Assembly: GCA_028023455.1 (NCBI GenBank) | Contig: JAQFVV010006255.1 | Coordinates: 4,280,001 to 4,344,000, forward strand | DNA length: 64,000 nucleotides | Origin: Epiperipatus broadwayi | Lineage: Eukaryota > Onychophora > Udeonychophora > Euonychophora > Peripatidae | Reading direction: 5' to 3' | Shown: piece after piece, positions 24,779 to 36,619 of the stretch | How the letters are laid out: every line of letters begins with the position of its first letter | Position numbering within the stretch: position 1 is the stretch's first letter | Notes under the pieces: model-generated | What the model was told of the DNA's origin: nothing | Seen by the model: the letters and a program-made list of their open reading frames with translations, nothing else | Databases searched by the model: none | Program-made: the position numbers and the translations under genes

Positions 24779-26535
24779 ACATATTAATGCTAGGTTTAAA
24801 TACTTTTAAAATAACTTTAATATCTTTTGGAATCTAAACTTTGATAAGTTTTAATATTTACTTTAATATCTCTTGAATTTAACTAAGCTTATCATTATGC
24901 CTAATATGGAAATGGACCAGTCCTTCAAGTTGAAAAGAGAATACCATGTATGATACCCATGGTCAGATTAGGCTATACAAATCATAATATGACCACATTT
25001 CCTGGCCATAACCCACTTCAACTGCTGGAACAAAACCCTGGCATCCAAAGCATTTTATTTGTTCTGAGAATCAAACTCAGATGCCAGCTAACCACATGTT
25101 ATATAGTCAGCATACTCAGATGATAGGTAAACTAACCAGCACTTGAAATATCCCAAGCTAGCTCCTACTCTTAATCAGGGGGTCCAGCACATTAACTTAA
25201 CACATATAACCATTTATCTCTTTAAATAAATAGTGATGCAGTGACAAAAAAGAGAGAGAGAAAGAATAGACCTAATAATAATTAAGCAAACATTAGTATT
25301 TATTCATGCACACATATTTAATATAACATAACAATGTGAAAATTTACATAGACAAATAAAAATGATTAATCAGGCTAAATCTTATAATAGTCCTTTGTTA
25401 AAGTTAATTTCATTTAGAAAATATAAAGTATCTATAAACAGTGATCAAAATATATTTACCTAGGTTTTCATGATTGTCAATTTCCAATCGGTGGACATCT
25501 GGTGTTCCATTGATGGTTTCAGGAATTGTTTCCATTCTTTGTATGACAATGGGAGGGGGAGAGAGCATGCAGTGGCATCTATCTTATGACTTAAGTATTG
25601 TTTCTGGGCATTGGTTCCAGACATGGACAGCTAATTTTATCAGAGGACTTAGGGCATGGAACCAAGTCAAACACTTTCTTAGGTGATCTAGCAATGCATG
25701 CTTCTGCAATAATATTTTCTGCAGCAGTAATGACTGGCTTTATTCTGTCTTCAGATTTTTGAATTTCTGCTAACTGAATGAATTAAGCAATGAATAATGT
25801 AATACATCAATAATGGAATGAAGACTGGAATAATTACATCACAAAATGAAGGCCAGAATGATTTACAGGTTCAAGAGTGGAATAATAACAATAACCAGTT
25901 ATGACTTCATACTTTTCTCTCCCATTGCCCTTTTACTTATCATAACTTTAGTTTTTATCATACTTTAAATCTATTTTTAATCAAATTTTATATTTTCTTT
26001 AATCTAATTGATTTTTAACTTTTCTTTAATTTAATCTTTTTCCTAAATTAATCTACTAACTCATTGCAGATAGTTTGCATACTTTGCAATAAATTCTATT
26101 GTCAGTTTTATTATTAGCCAGAAATCTTTACTGGCATTCCAAAAGTTTACTTTCATTAATTAATTACTCTTTTTATTTTATTTTAAATTTTTCACTAACA
26201 TTTATTTTTACACATTTATTCTTTTAACTTATTGTTACTTTATAAAACAAAAAAGAGTGATTTTTAAGATTTTATTTCTAATTCTTTTTTTTTTCACCTC
26301 ATTCAATAAAAAGTTTTATTCTCTTTTTTAAAAAAATCTAATCCTTTTATCTTATTACATTCATTTTAAAATCTATTTCTTACCTAATGACTTCTTTAAT
26401 TATTCTTTTCTTTCTTAATAAATTTGATCAACTATTTTTTTTTAAAACTATGAAACATGTAATGCAGATATAAGTAAGTTTTATAAAATATATCTCACTA
26501 GCATTACAATATATATATATATTGCAAAGAAATCA
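24779..26535. other. Non-coding with two less AT-rich islands
   Basis: Islands at 24900-25200 and 25470-25740. The first contains, on the minus strand near 25065-25145, a tRNA-like segment (GTTAGTTTACC and, later, GAGTTTGATTCTC resembling a degenerate B box), possibly an old SINE. The second has a 70-codon open frame (25474-25686, +) with no recognisable domain. Neither can be assigned. Confidence 0.35.
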
Positions 26536-26580
26536 AGTCATATATCATGTGACTTAATTTAATAAGTTTGTATATTATAT
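26536..26580. repeat. Fragment of repeat family F4
   Basis: The block TCATATATCATGTGACTTAA followed by AATAAGTTTGTAT matches the recurring start of the units at 33250, 33731 and 34042. Only the terminal part is present, bounded by TA-rich sequence. Confidence 0.5.
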
Positions 26581-26843
26581 AATATATATATATATATTAA
26601 TGAAAAAATAAAGATATGCTGGTGAAGACTACTGGTTGAGGAGGAAGAGAACAAGAGAAGAATACACTCACTATGTAGTCTTGTTATTTATTTTGTATGT
26701 ACATATCAATGATTAAGTGAATTATTGAGACAAAATATAGATTTAATCACTAAGATACTACAAATAAATAATATATATTAATATTAATACACACAAAAAA
26801 GATGTTTAAAATCAATTAGTTTATAATTCATGTATCTATATAC

Positions 26844-26880
<37 letters not shown>

Positions 26881-26883
<3 letters not shown>

Positions 26884-27090
26884 CAAATCAATATATATAT
26901 CAAAATACAGTACAATTTATATAAATTATATTCTTTTAGAAGTACTTTCGACTATACACTTTGTAGTCTTTATCAACTATATAACGTTATATAGTTGATA
27001 AAGACTACAAAGTGTATAGTCGAAAGTACTTCTAAAAGAATATAATTTATATAAATTGTACTGTATTTTGATATATATATTGATTTGTAT
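26881..27090. repeat. Perfect 210-bp palindrome carrying PLE 3'-end sequence
   Basis: The two 105-bp arms are exact reverse complements with no spacer (centre AACGTT at 26983-26988), as far as I can read. Each arm contains the PLE-type 3' sequence with a hammerhead-like fold. On the plus strand: TTGATAA (26995-27001), GACTA/TAGTC stem II (27003-27007, 27017-27021), GAAA (27022-27025), short stem III AGTACT, and CTAA. The minus strand carries the mirror copy at 26936-26976. Core changes at C3 and G8 are the same positions as in the 6149 copy. Sequence outside the right arm (ATACAGATATCAAAC, about 27110) continues the similarity to the PLE tail at about 6240. Confidence 0.85.
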
Positions 27091-27140
27091 ATTACATATA
27101 TTGTGAAACGAATACAGATATCAAACTTTATTTATTACAT

Positions 27141-28479
27141 ATATATATATATTGCACATAAAATAATTAACCAAAATAGTGCAGTTTCTCTATTCATACA
27201 GACAATCCATAATTATATTAAAATTTCAGCAGTGCAAAATAAAATGGAAAAAAATAATACTAGTTGATTGATATATAATAATTAGGTTCATTTCAAAGAT
27301 GAGAAAATAAGCATTCAAATAGGATAAAAATGACTAATGTATTTTTTTAAGAAAATAAAACAATTTAAAACTTTTTACTTGTGGAATATTTATAGAATAT
27401 ACTGATACAATGTAGGATTGTTGTAACATAACTTAAAATACAAATTTATAACAAGATAATATAATAATTAATGCATTTCTTAGACAACAAATCATGAGAA
27501 AATTCCTAATTCTTCCCCTACACAATACATTTATTCAGAAAATATTAAAAACTATATAATGTGATTTTCTACATTTCATAAAAAGAAAAAAAATTTAAAT
27601 ATTAAATTGTATCATGTAGAATGAAATAAAAATTATGATGTTATATATAGTCATGTGACATCTGACTTTATTTTTTATTATTTTAAAAATTATAATAAAC
27701 AAGATGGCTGTTAAACTTGTGCAAAAATTACGGTTTAATTTTTTAAACTTATTTTTGTTTTTTATTTTCTTTATATAAAGTTTGTTGGGATAAAGAAAAT
27801 TTGCATATATAAATTTAAAAATTTATTGTTATTGTTGATCATGTAAAGAAAGAATTTTTATAATAAAAATATTACTAATTTTTTCATAAATGATAGTCAT
27901 TTTTTACAACTAAATAAAATATAATGCTAAATAAATACACACATATATAACAAATATAAATTATTTACACATTTTTATAATAAATGTAAAAACTAATGAC
28001 CTAACTATTAATAAAAAAAATCTAATATACAGAGACAGAGCAGGCATTGCAACATGCAGACCACATGCAAGTTTTTATGATCTATGGAATTATAAATAAT
28101 AGGAATAATTTAAAATACTTTCTATATACTATAAATTGAAAGCAATTTAGTTGACTTAAGTTATTCATAAAGAATATAGTTAGTATTTGTAAGTTTGCAC
28201 ATTTGTGTGGATATGTGTAGATAAATATAAATTTCGATCTACTCAGTTGTTTTTTCAATAATATTGTTCATTTTTATGTTTGTGCAAATATTGAGAACAC
28301 AGTTTACTGAAATAAAATTTAAAATAAAATGATATTCACTGTAGTATATAAATTGAAAGTATACTAATAAATAAAAATGAAAATGATAATGTTTCACATA
28401 TTTTACAATTTTGGGATTACTCTATGGTAAGCAATATCTTGAAAAAAGTTGGCCATGCTTAATATAAACCATTGTACAT
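27141..28479. other. AT-rich non-coding stretch
   Basis: Simple AT-rich sequence with no gene-like features. Confidence 0.5.
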
Positions 28480-28620
28480 CAATCTACATTATAGCTAACT
28501 ATTAAAACATGTGTAATCAATAAAACATCAGATGCCTACCCTCCACTATCTGCAGCCTAATTTTTGGCTACTTATCTTCATCAGTGAAATATAATGGACT
28601 TCACATAGTCATCTACTAAT
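28480..28620 (-). repeat. Diverged relative of repeat family F2/F4
   Basis: On the minus strand CACTGATGAAG is followed by AGCC...GGCT and then a GTAGGCATCTGATG block. The order of blocks resembles the ribozyme-proximal part of family F2 (CACTGATGAAGG, AGCC, GTAGGCATTAGAT). The GAAAC box has decayed, so this is at most a dead ribozyme. Confidence 0.4.
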
Positions 28621-29228
28621 CATATTTATGATCATTATGGTATTGTCATTAAAGACTAAATATTTCTAAAATGTTAAAGTTTTAAAGCTAAGGTATATTG
28701 TTTGTGTAGCTAGGTAATGGATATGTGCAATCCAATGCTATTCTTGAGAAAGACAAATATCCAGAAACTATTCTGTGATTCTAATTGTTCCCATTATTGG
28801 ATCACCATTGATTTCTCATGCTTATATAAAGAAATATAAAGAACAATGACATGGAGTGGTTTATTGTTGTTATGATAAATAAGAAATAGAGACATAATAG
28901 AATTACAATTGGTTTTTTATATACATATAAACTTCAAATCTATTAATATTTTTAAAAAAATAATTAAAATACTTAAATTTTTTTAAAAATTTAGTATGAA
29001 GTAAATATATTTTTTAATAGAAACAATAGCCTAAAAAGCTACTTTAAATAAAAATTAATAGGCTAAAAAGTTTACAGCCACAATTTACAACTTACATGAA
29101 TTAAAAGTATGTTAAACAAACTTTTCCAATATGCATAAAAGGAAAAAAAATCCAAATCATTTCTTTCTAGAGGTTTATTCACCACACCTAAATTAATTTT
29201 ATCTTTTAAATAAAAAAAATAATCATAC

Positions 29229-29321
29229 CTCATCACTGATGCAAATTCCCCCTCTGTGTCGAACCAACTCAAAAGCCTTTTTAACATAACCTTTAGGAAA
29301 TTGTATAGCTCCACCAACTCC
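29229..29321 (-). CDS. AGXT2: AGXT2 exon: alanine-glyoxylate aminotransferase 2 (partial)
   Basis: A 93-bp exon on the minus strand, 31 codons, phase 0 at both ends. The acceptor is a pyrimidine-rich tract ending in TTTTAG, and the donor GTATGA follows codon GAG. It encodes [20 protein letters not shown] then [11 protein letters not shown]. This is the part of class-III PLP aminotransferases ending at the conserved Asp of the D-E-V-Q motif, the residue that contacts the pyridine nitrogen of PLP. It matches AGXT2 closely (human has GV.G..Q.PKG...AFELVR..GG.CI.DE). AGXT2 is mitochondrial and transfers amino groups between alanine, beta-amino acids or methylated arginines and glyoxylate. The next exon should begin VQTGFGR and was not found downstream within the window. 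Confidence 0.95.
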
Positions 29322-29589
29322 CTAAAAGTAAAAAATAAATTATAAAATGATACTTTAAAAAATGTCATTTATCTGTAATATATTTTTGCAGATATAAATG
29401 TGTATTAAAAATAGTTATTCAATATAAATAATACATGCACCACAATACTAAGAAAAGCTTGTTTAATACTTTAAATTAAAAATGTTAAATACATCAATAT
29501 AGTATGCTGAATTATATTTTTCTGACAAAAGATTAAAAATCATTGGAATTACATTAAATATATATATATAATAAAGACTGTACAGATAT

Positions 29590-29698
29590 TTTTTTCCATG
29601 TGTCATAGCATCGTCCGGGACGCGAACCCACAACCGTCTGCAACCAACTACTTGCTTGCATGGTGGCTGCGATACCTCTCAGCTAACAATGCAAGACT
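29590..29698 (-). mobile_element. tRNA-derived SINE (copy 2)
   Basis: On the minus strand the head has TTAGCTGAGAGGTATCGCAG (A box) and GGGTTCGCGTCCCGG (B box), followed by CGATGCTATGACAC and a short A-run. The perfect 14-bp duplication GACTGTACAGATAT flanks it (29576-29589 and 29699-29712). The body is about 109 bp. Compared with the copy at 21807 it keeps more CpG sites, so it may be younger. Lies in an AGXT2 intron in the same orientation as the gene. Confidence 0.9.
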
Positions 29699-30071
29699 GA
29701 CTGTACAGATATCTCAGGATAAATCTTTACAGAATATTAAAAAAAATGAAATAATATTTTTTTAGAAAAAATAAATAAATTTATAGAAATAAGTAAAACA
29801 AATGAATGGATATAGCAATATATAAGATAATAATATACTGTAATGGTATATAATATGCTGTTACATTAATTTAAAATTAAAATAAAACGTTCTAAATAAA
29901 AATAAATTTATTAAAAACTAAAAGCGAAAATTATAGAGTTGTTTAACGTATATAATTTATTGCACAGATGTAAATGCATTTTTTTTTTTTAAAAAAAAGT
30001 ATTTGAATGTACTTTTTTATAAAAAAAAAGTACAAGGAAGATCTGCTATGTGCAGTATCACATTATACGCC

Positions 30072-30310
30072 CCATGTTGGGTGCCAATTATAACAGTCAG
30101 GGCAAGGAGGATGTGGTCTTACCGTACCTTCCATACAGGGCACCACCAGGCTATTTGAACCTGGAAAATTTATATAGTATGCAGATACATAAGTTAAGCT
30201 TCAAATTTTACATATATATTTTATTCCGACTGTCAGCCCAAGCCACTAACTCGTGGAGCAACAGAGATAATTTTTAATATAAAAAATAAAAGAAGTCACT
30301 GCCAGTAATA
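30072..30310 (-). mobile_element. Possible LTR plus primer-binding site of a Ty3/gypsy-like element
   Basis: On the minus strand TGGCACCCAACATGGGGC (30089-30072) matches the tRNA-Lys(1,2)-type primer site at 16 of 18 positions; both differences are CpG-to-CA changes. It follows TGTTATAAT, as the 3' end of an LTR would. Upstream the block starts TGTTATTACTGG (near 30310), giving a candidate LTR of about 218 bp that contains a TATATAAAT and an AATAAA. No gag or pol sequence is recognisable at 29713-30030. It could instead be a TIR element, since 30031-30090 shows imperfect inverted similarity to 30835-30885. Ends are uncertain. Confidence 0.45.
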
Positions 30311-30479
30311 ACACACACAAATTTATTAAATATATATAAAATTTAGCATTATTATTTTAGTATGTTTACTTTAATTTTTTTATAAAACATTATAACTTTA
30401 CTTTAGATTTTAATTTACAATTTAACTTTTATTTTTGATGTTCACACAGATAAATTTATTATTTTATTAGTGTCGAGTA

Positions 30480-30890
30480 TGAATAGTTTTACATAGATTG
30501 CATTTGAAAAAAAAAAATTCTATCCCTGATTTAACCTTAGGCCAAAAGTTCACAGTCAAACCAATGCCAATCTATCTGATATATCAATGTATTCAATGCA
30601 GCATGAATATGACAGCACAATACCATACTGTCAGGAATGCACATCTGAACAGCATGGTTATAGAGAAGAAATTGTCTCTCATCCAGGACAGGAAGAACAA
30701 TAAAAAACTCCATAGGAACGGTTTGCAATCCTTTTTTCCATCTTACTATCCCATTCCATAGGCTAAAGGGGTGATCCAAAGAGTAGGGAATATGTCTGCT
30801 TTCGATGGTCAGTACAAAATGGGACTTATTTTGCCCAAGTGCGCCATATAATGGGATCTTCCACATAGCGGATCTTTGTACTACATTTAC
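30480..30890. other. Less AT-rich island, unidentified
   Basis: Open in overlapping frames on both strands (30498-30761 plus; 30537-30866 minus). Neither translation matches a family I know. The right edge (GTACAAAGATCCGCTATGTG on the minus strand) resembles an inverted version of 30033-30060, so this may be the interior of the same unclassified element as the LTR-like block. Confidence 0.35.
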
Positions 30891-31289
30891 TAATTACACC
30901 AATATATCCAATCGATTAACCCAATTTAACTACAAAACAAATAACCTAAGATTAGTCCTCCCTTAATTAAACTAATATAACTTTACAAATCTATGAAGAC
31001 ATTCACACCCGATTTAAATTTAACATGATTTAATTAAAAGTTTAGCTTATCAGAAAAACAAAAAAATCATAAAAAACACTTAAAAGAGCAGAAAAAATAA
31101 ATTAATAAAAATGATTTTAAAAAAATAACACATTCAATAAAAATAATTAATAAATAATTTAGTCAGATAGGAAATTCTATTTCTATTTAAATATTGAAAA
31201 GTTTAGAAATTAGAATTCTTACTGTTTTCAAATATTGGAAAGTTTTAGAATTAATGTTCATTAGTTATATATATAGTTCTTACGGTTTT

Positions 31290-31665
31290 GAAAAGTTCAT
31301 CCTTAACAGTTGCTTGCCATTTGGGATCCAGTGTTAATTGCCTCAATGTCCTGGGGAGATTGGTATGCTGTTGGCCATTTTATTGATTCATCTGGAGGTC
31401 CTTTACTTTAGCTGGTATTTTATTTCTGGGCCCTGATAGCCTGTGGTCTGCAATATGGAAAACAATATCTTTTTTTTCTTTTATAGAAAAACTGAAGAAA
31501 TTGAAAGTGCATCTTTCAATCCCTTCTCCTTCAACTCTCTCTGATTTAACACATATCACACCTCTTCTTTCACATCTCTTTCTTCTCCTTTTTCTATTTC
31601 CAAACTTTTCCTTTTATATTAAACTTTCAGATCGAGTGGACATTACGTCATGATGATGATGATCC
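31290..31665 (+). repeat. Probable non-LTR element or SINE 3' fragment with (ATG)n tail
   Basis: A less AT-rich block ends in CATTACGTCATGATGATGATG. A short (ATG)n-type tail is typical of RTE-mobilised elements, as at 17.11 kb. No RT motif is readable. The call rests on the tail and composition only. Confidence 0.35.
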
Positions 31666-32189
31666 TTTCATTGAGGTCCATTTCCTGAGGGATTTCTTTT
31701 ATTGGCCATTCTATTCCTATTGTTTTTTTCTCCTATATGACTTTTAATTATATATTTTGAGATGCCCAAGGGCTCATTTACTTTTACTAATTGAAAATAA
31801 TCATTTCCATTTTACACAACAGCATTAATTAATTTATTGTACATTCTTTTTATCTTTAAATCTTTTAAGTTTTTTCTTAATATTTAGTTTTAAAATACCT
31901 TTTCTTTTTTAATAGTTTTCTTTTAATAATTTTTTTCATCTGTGCAATTTTATATATATCTGAGTTTAGATGATGTTTAATTTTCAATTTTTAATTCTTA
32001 AAAAAAGAAGTTTTTATTTGCGAACTTTTATTTTTAATGTCTAATTTTTTAAGAAAAATAGTGTAATGGCATGTGTGCCCATTACAATATATTCCTAAAA
32101 ATGTAGAGTTTACTTTATAAATAATACACAATTAAATAGAAAGGATTTCATTTTTTAACAACATATGCACTGTAATAATTTATATAAGC

Positions 32190-32370
32190 TCAACGATGCT
32201 GTGCAGGGAAACTCTCAAACCCAATCTCAAGATAGAAACTTTATAAAAATAAAAGTAAGCCATTTTATCTTTAATCAAAATTCTGATTTACGTAGGCCAA
32301 TCTAAACCATCTTGGTTTGAGAAAGTAAAGAGGTTACATTGTTCACTTTTACATCCATTACTTTCTTTCA
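32190..32370 (+). repeat. Solo copy of repeat family F6
   Basis: The blocks AAGCCATTTTATCTTTAA, GGCCAATCT and CATCTTGG align with 40960-41080, where the same order occurs (GGCCATCTTATCTTTAA, GGCAAATCT, CATCTTG). It is diverged and lacks the terminal CTTTAAACAGGC block. Confidence 0.55.
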
Positions 32371-33249
32371 TATATTAACATACATTAAATCTTTCTATTT
32401 AATTACATACATTCTATGTGCTTCATAGATAAATTTGGGCATTACATAGATAATATATATAAAAATGAAAAAAAAATCAGTATTAGATATATATTAAAAA
32501 AATGATGTTAAACAATTAAAGATAGTATTTAAATAATGGAATAAATACATCATGCAATGTTAAAAATTTTATAATGATAAAAATAAAATCTTAAAATGTT
32601 ATAATAAAATTGTTTTTTTCAAAGGTTTACTCAAGCAATAAAGATATTTTTTAAAACAATTAATTCCATTATGCATAATTTTCATCTTAGTGAAAGTTTT
32701 TAGTAGCATTAAAAAGAAAAATGAAATGATTTAAATTATATTTAAAAAAATAATAAACAAAAATAAACTTGAAAAAAAGGCATCAAAATGTACAATTCAA
32801 AAAAAAATCTTAATTGTAAAAATAATTACCAAAAGAAAAAATAAAATTAAAGTTTTAAACTACCAAAAAAATTGCAATTATGTTAAAATAAAAAATAAAT
32901 AAATGCATTGTTGATTTATCTGAATTTTAAAAGCCACACACACTACAAAAATAAATAACAGAGAATAATTTAATTAAAAAATATATTTTTATGAATATTT
33001 GTAGTACCAAATAGATCTATACAACCTTATTAACTAACTCTTTCAGTAGATCACAGACAACTGCAAAACAGCATAAATCGCTAATGATATTTTTTCTTAG
33101 TATATATATATATAATAACAACCACTCTATATATGTACTTAATACTAGGTAATTTCATTATTTATTTCCAAATTTAAGTTCACAGTTTTGACTGTTCAAT
33201 ATGTTTCCTCAAAGCTGTGTGTATATATATATATAAACAATAAAGCAAT

Positions 33250-33646
33250 TCATATATCACGTGACTTGTTTTAAGCTTGTATTACAATATGTAATATAGG
33301 AATCACACCAATAGCTCTAACAAGCTCTTATTGATAAGTGAGCAAGAGAAAACATTTAAAATCCCTATCTAAAATAATCCCTATCCTCAGACTAATCGGT
33401 TTTTGGCTCACCTCAGTGAAGAGCTAGGACATCATACCCTAGATCCAAAATACCAACCCAAAAGCCAGCACTTATCTAATATATAACTATTAAACAGAAA
33501 ATCTGACATTTTCAGACATATAAATGTCTTCAAATCCAGCTATCCAACTTAAAGAGCTATATGAATGTGAAAACACTTCAGCCTCACTATATATTAATAG
33601 CCTAAGCAGTATAGAAGGATAAAATTATAATAATAAATAAAGCAAG

Positions 33647-33732
<86 letters not shown>

Positions 33733-34080
33733 CATATATCACATTACTTGTTTATATAATATAGGGAGCATACCAATAGCTCTAACAAACTCTTATTGAT
33801 AAGAGAAGAAAGAGAAAGCATTTAAAAATTCTAACTAGAATTATCCCTATCCTTAGACCTATCATTTTCAGACTTTTGGCTCACCTCATTGAGGATCTGG
33901 GACATTTAGACACTAGATTTAAAATATCAACTCAAAAGCCAGCACTTATCTAAAATCTGAAATTTTCAAATACGTAAATGTCTTTAAATCCAGCTATCCA
34001 ACTTAAATAGCTATATGGGTCTAAAAACCCTTCAGCCTCAGTCATAAATCACATGACTTGTTTTAAGCTTGTATTACAGA
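33250..34080 (-). mobile_element. Tandem retrozyme-like repeat, family F4
   Basis: Three recurrences of TCATATATCACNTNACTTG mark unit starts at 33250, 33733 and 34042, giving two units of about 310-330 bp and a partial third. Shared blocks are AATAGCTCTAACAA, AAAAGCCAGCACTTATCTAA and CCAGCTATCCAACTTAAA. On the minus strand each unit has a position equivalent to the F2 ribozyme: stem I TCTTCA/TGAGGA and a TAGTC cleavage-like end in unit 1, and a GAAA in unit 2. The CTGANGA box reads CTGAGGT or ATGAGGT, so no active core is present. Tandem arrangement and position support kinship with ribozyme repeats. Confidence 0.6.
33653..33727. repeat. (TA)n microsatellite, about 37 repeats
   Basis: An uninterrupted AT dinucleotide run between F4 units; the longest pure microsatellite in the window. 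Confidence 0.97.
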
Positions 34081-34090
34081 TATGTATATA

Positions 34091-34279
34091 ATGGTAATTA
34101 ACTATTATATACAGTCTTTCAATCCACAGAAGTACTTTTGGTTAATTCTTTAATCCTCCTTAACTGCCATTAGGTTCAAAATTTTTTTTTAATTTAATGG
34201 CAGTTGAGGAGGGTTAATGAATTAACCAAAAGTACTTCTGTGGCTTGAAAGACTGTATATAATAGCTAATCACCATTAT
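34091..34279. repeat. Foldback with hammerhead-like motifs on both arms
   Basis: Imperfect palindrome of about 189 bp with a poly-T loop. The right arm, plus strand, has CAG (34201-34203) and TTGAGGA (34204-34210), a six-pair stem II GGTTAA/TTAACC (to 34227), AAAA in place of GAAA (34228-34231), self-complementary AGTACT, and CTG (34238-34240) pairing with CAG. The left arm holds the inverted version. The AGTACTTCT end is shared with the PLE tail at 27026-27034, so it is probably a PLE terminal segment. Two core positions are altered; activity is not expected. Confidence 0.6.
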
Positions 34280-34744
34280 ATTTATGATTTTTATTATTAC
34301 ACTTGTTTTTAATTAGTTTTATATATATATATAAATGCCACATTATTATTACTATTAAATATACTTCATGAAATTGTCTATAAGCACAGAAAAATAATAT
34401 GAACAAAATAAGTATTAAATTAAAGGTGAACTAATTGCATATATATTAACTCACTACTTTTATATATTTATTTATTTACAGCTCTGAAAAAGACTATTGA
34501 ATAATCAAAATTGCTGACTTAAATTTGAAAATAAATAAATCAATTGCATGACATTTAAGTATATAAATTCATTACTGTTGTTATTTTTATATTTACTACA
34601 AATTAGCCACAGCAACAAAAAAAAAAAATTTGAAGAAAAAATGTAATTTTTTTTCTTGAGAAGTAAAAAAAAAAACAGGTATGATGAATGCTTTAAAATG
34701 ATGATAAATAATCATAACACATGTTTCTGCATGTGTGTGGTCAT

Positions 34745-34812
34745 GTGTATCAGTAGTATGAGATAGTGTGAATGGCTGAAGTGGCTTGAAAGTCTGAGTT
34801 CAAATCCCCTAT
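34745..34812 (+). repeat. Fragment of repeat family F3 (3' end)
   Basis: GCTTGAAAGTCTGAGTTCAA and the following ATCCCC match the sense 3' end of F3 at 20036-20060. Just upstream, ATGGCTGAAGTGG resembles an A box and GAGTTCAAATCCC a B box, but they are too close together for an intact tRNA. Confidence 0.55.
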
Positions 34813-36619
34813 ATTTAACACATTTTGAGTAACTAAAATTAATAGATATCACTTTAGATTTTAACAAACTTATATACAATATATAATTATCATTAGTAAT
34901 CTACTAAGAAATAAATCCAATACATCACTCAAAACCATGTTTCTCAAAACCCTTCCACTCCCTATTCTAAGTCATCAAAAACTTACAACTATTCCTTTGA
35001 TTAAGATTATCTTTTCACAAATTATGGTAACTTCTACTTTAATTATGTACATGTTCAATGCAATTTTTCTTAATTTTAATAAATAAATAATCTTTTTTCC
35101 TTTACAATTTTCACTATGTCTATAGTTATAACATTATTATCCAAATTTATTTTCCCAATTTTCTCTAAATCTACTTCTCCAGAATCTCTAATCTTTTCTT
35201 CAATTTTTTTAAGTCTTTCATATCTTTAATCTATATAACATTAGTTTGAACAAACTAATTAACAAGTCTTTTTCTTAAATCTAATTTCAATAGTCCATAA
35301 TTTACTTACTGCAATTTTCATTCAAATATTATTTTGGAATAAATTATATTACACTCCAAATATTTAAAAACACTAAATTTGATGTGTTAATAACAATCTT
35401 AATCTTGCCTTCTCTCCTTCCATTGTCAATGTGTTAGTTTTAATTATATTTATTTTAAGCTTCAAACTTACTCCAAATTTTATCAATCACTTTTGTTAAG
35501 ATTATCCTTATTATTCACTAATATCGTCTGCCTTTAAAGCAGATTTTTAATCTCAATTCTAATTCTATCCTTGTCAAATCACCAATCATTTAGTAATTTA
35601 TTTTGATAAATCAAACATGATATAGTCAACAGACATAAAATTTAATTTCTATTTTGACTACATTTTTTGAGTTTAATTTTCTTTAATAAATTATTAAAAT
35701 GTACTTGGTCTAATTATGCTTAACAAACAAAGAAGACGCAGAAAAAAGTTTTTAAAATTAAAAAGATTTTGATGTGATCAGCTTATGAAATTTTTTTCTT
35801 AATACTGATAAATTTTAAATAATACTTAGGATTTCACTGTAGAACTAAACCATATTTAATTAATTTTATTAATACAGTATTATAAAAACTATTATAATCT
35901 GATAACATTATTTATTCAAAAAACAAAAAAGAAAAAACGTTAAAACTATATTATCATTCATTAGAGCATTAATATATTACTATTTGGCAAATTTAAACAG
36001 TAATAAATTAAAAAAATAAGATGAAATTTGGAATGATAAAACTAATGATGTATTGCGTCAACCAATTTTAGATAGCATTCAAAATAAGACATAATCTTAG
36101 AAATTTCAAACTAAGAAAACTCTTATATGTCAAAATATGATTGTAGATAATGAGAAAAAAAATGATATCTCTTTAAATGCATTTCAATCCAATCAGATGT
36201 TTTTAGACATGTAAAGTTATTTATAACTTCCAAGATGGCATGTATCATTGTTTTGTGTTTACTGATGTACATTATACAAATTTATTTTATAAAAACTTAT
36301 ATACAGAGAAAGAGAGAGTGATATTCATAACAATCATCTTTCAATAAATATATTAATAATTTTTAATCATTCTTTATTAGGTAAGAACATATCATGTTCA
36401 TTTTCATTTTAGATAGACTTTAAATTTAATAAAATTCATAAATATGTATAATGATAAATAATACTTTTATATTAAATAAATGTAGTCATGTGATAATTAT
36501 CAATTCTGATGTGATGATGTTGATGTGATATGACTACTCCTTTATCAAAGTCAAAAATCTCTCAGCCATTATGTCCAATAAACATCTGTTAGACACCTTC
36601 AACTTCCCTTTCCATTTCC
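34813..36619. other. AT-rich non-coding stretch
   Basis: No recognisable gene. CT-rich patches near 35000-35560 have no family signature. Confidence 0.45.

Noticed and set aside
25474-25686. 70-codon open frame on the plus strand
   Set aside because: Translation has no domain signature, and the island is more likely an old repeat.
28560-28600. CTGATGAAG on the minus strand as a functional hammerhead
   Set aside because: An AGCC/GGCT hairpin is present, but the GAAA box and cleavage site are lost; kept only as a diverged repeat.
1-29228. The next AGXT2 exon (starting VQTGFGR)
   Set aside because: Read for its reverse complement across the left part of the window without finding a match. It is either outside the window or missed.
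34745-34812. A tRNA gene
   Set aside because: A- and B-box-like sequences are too close and there is no acceptor stem; the segment matches the end of family F3.
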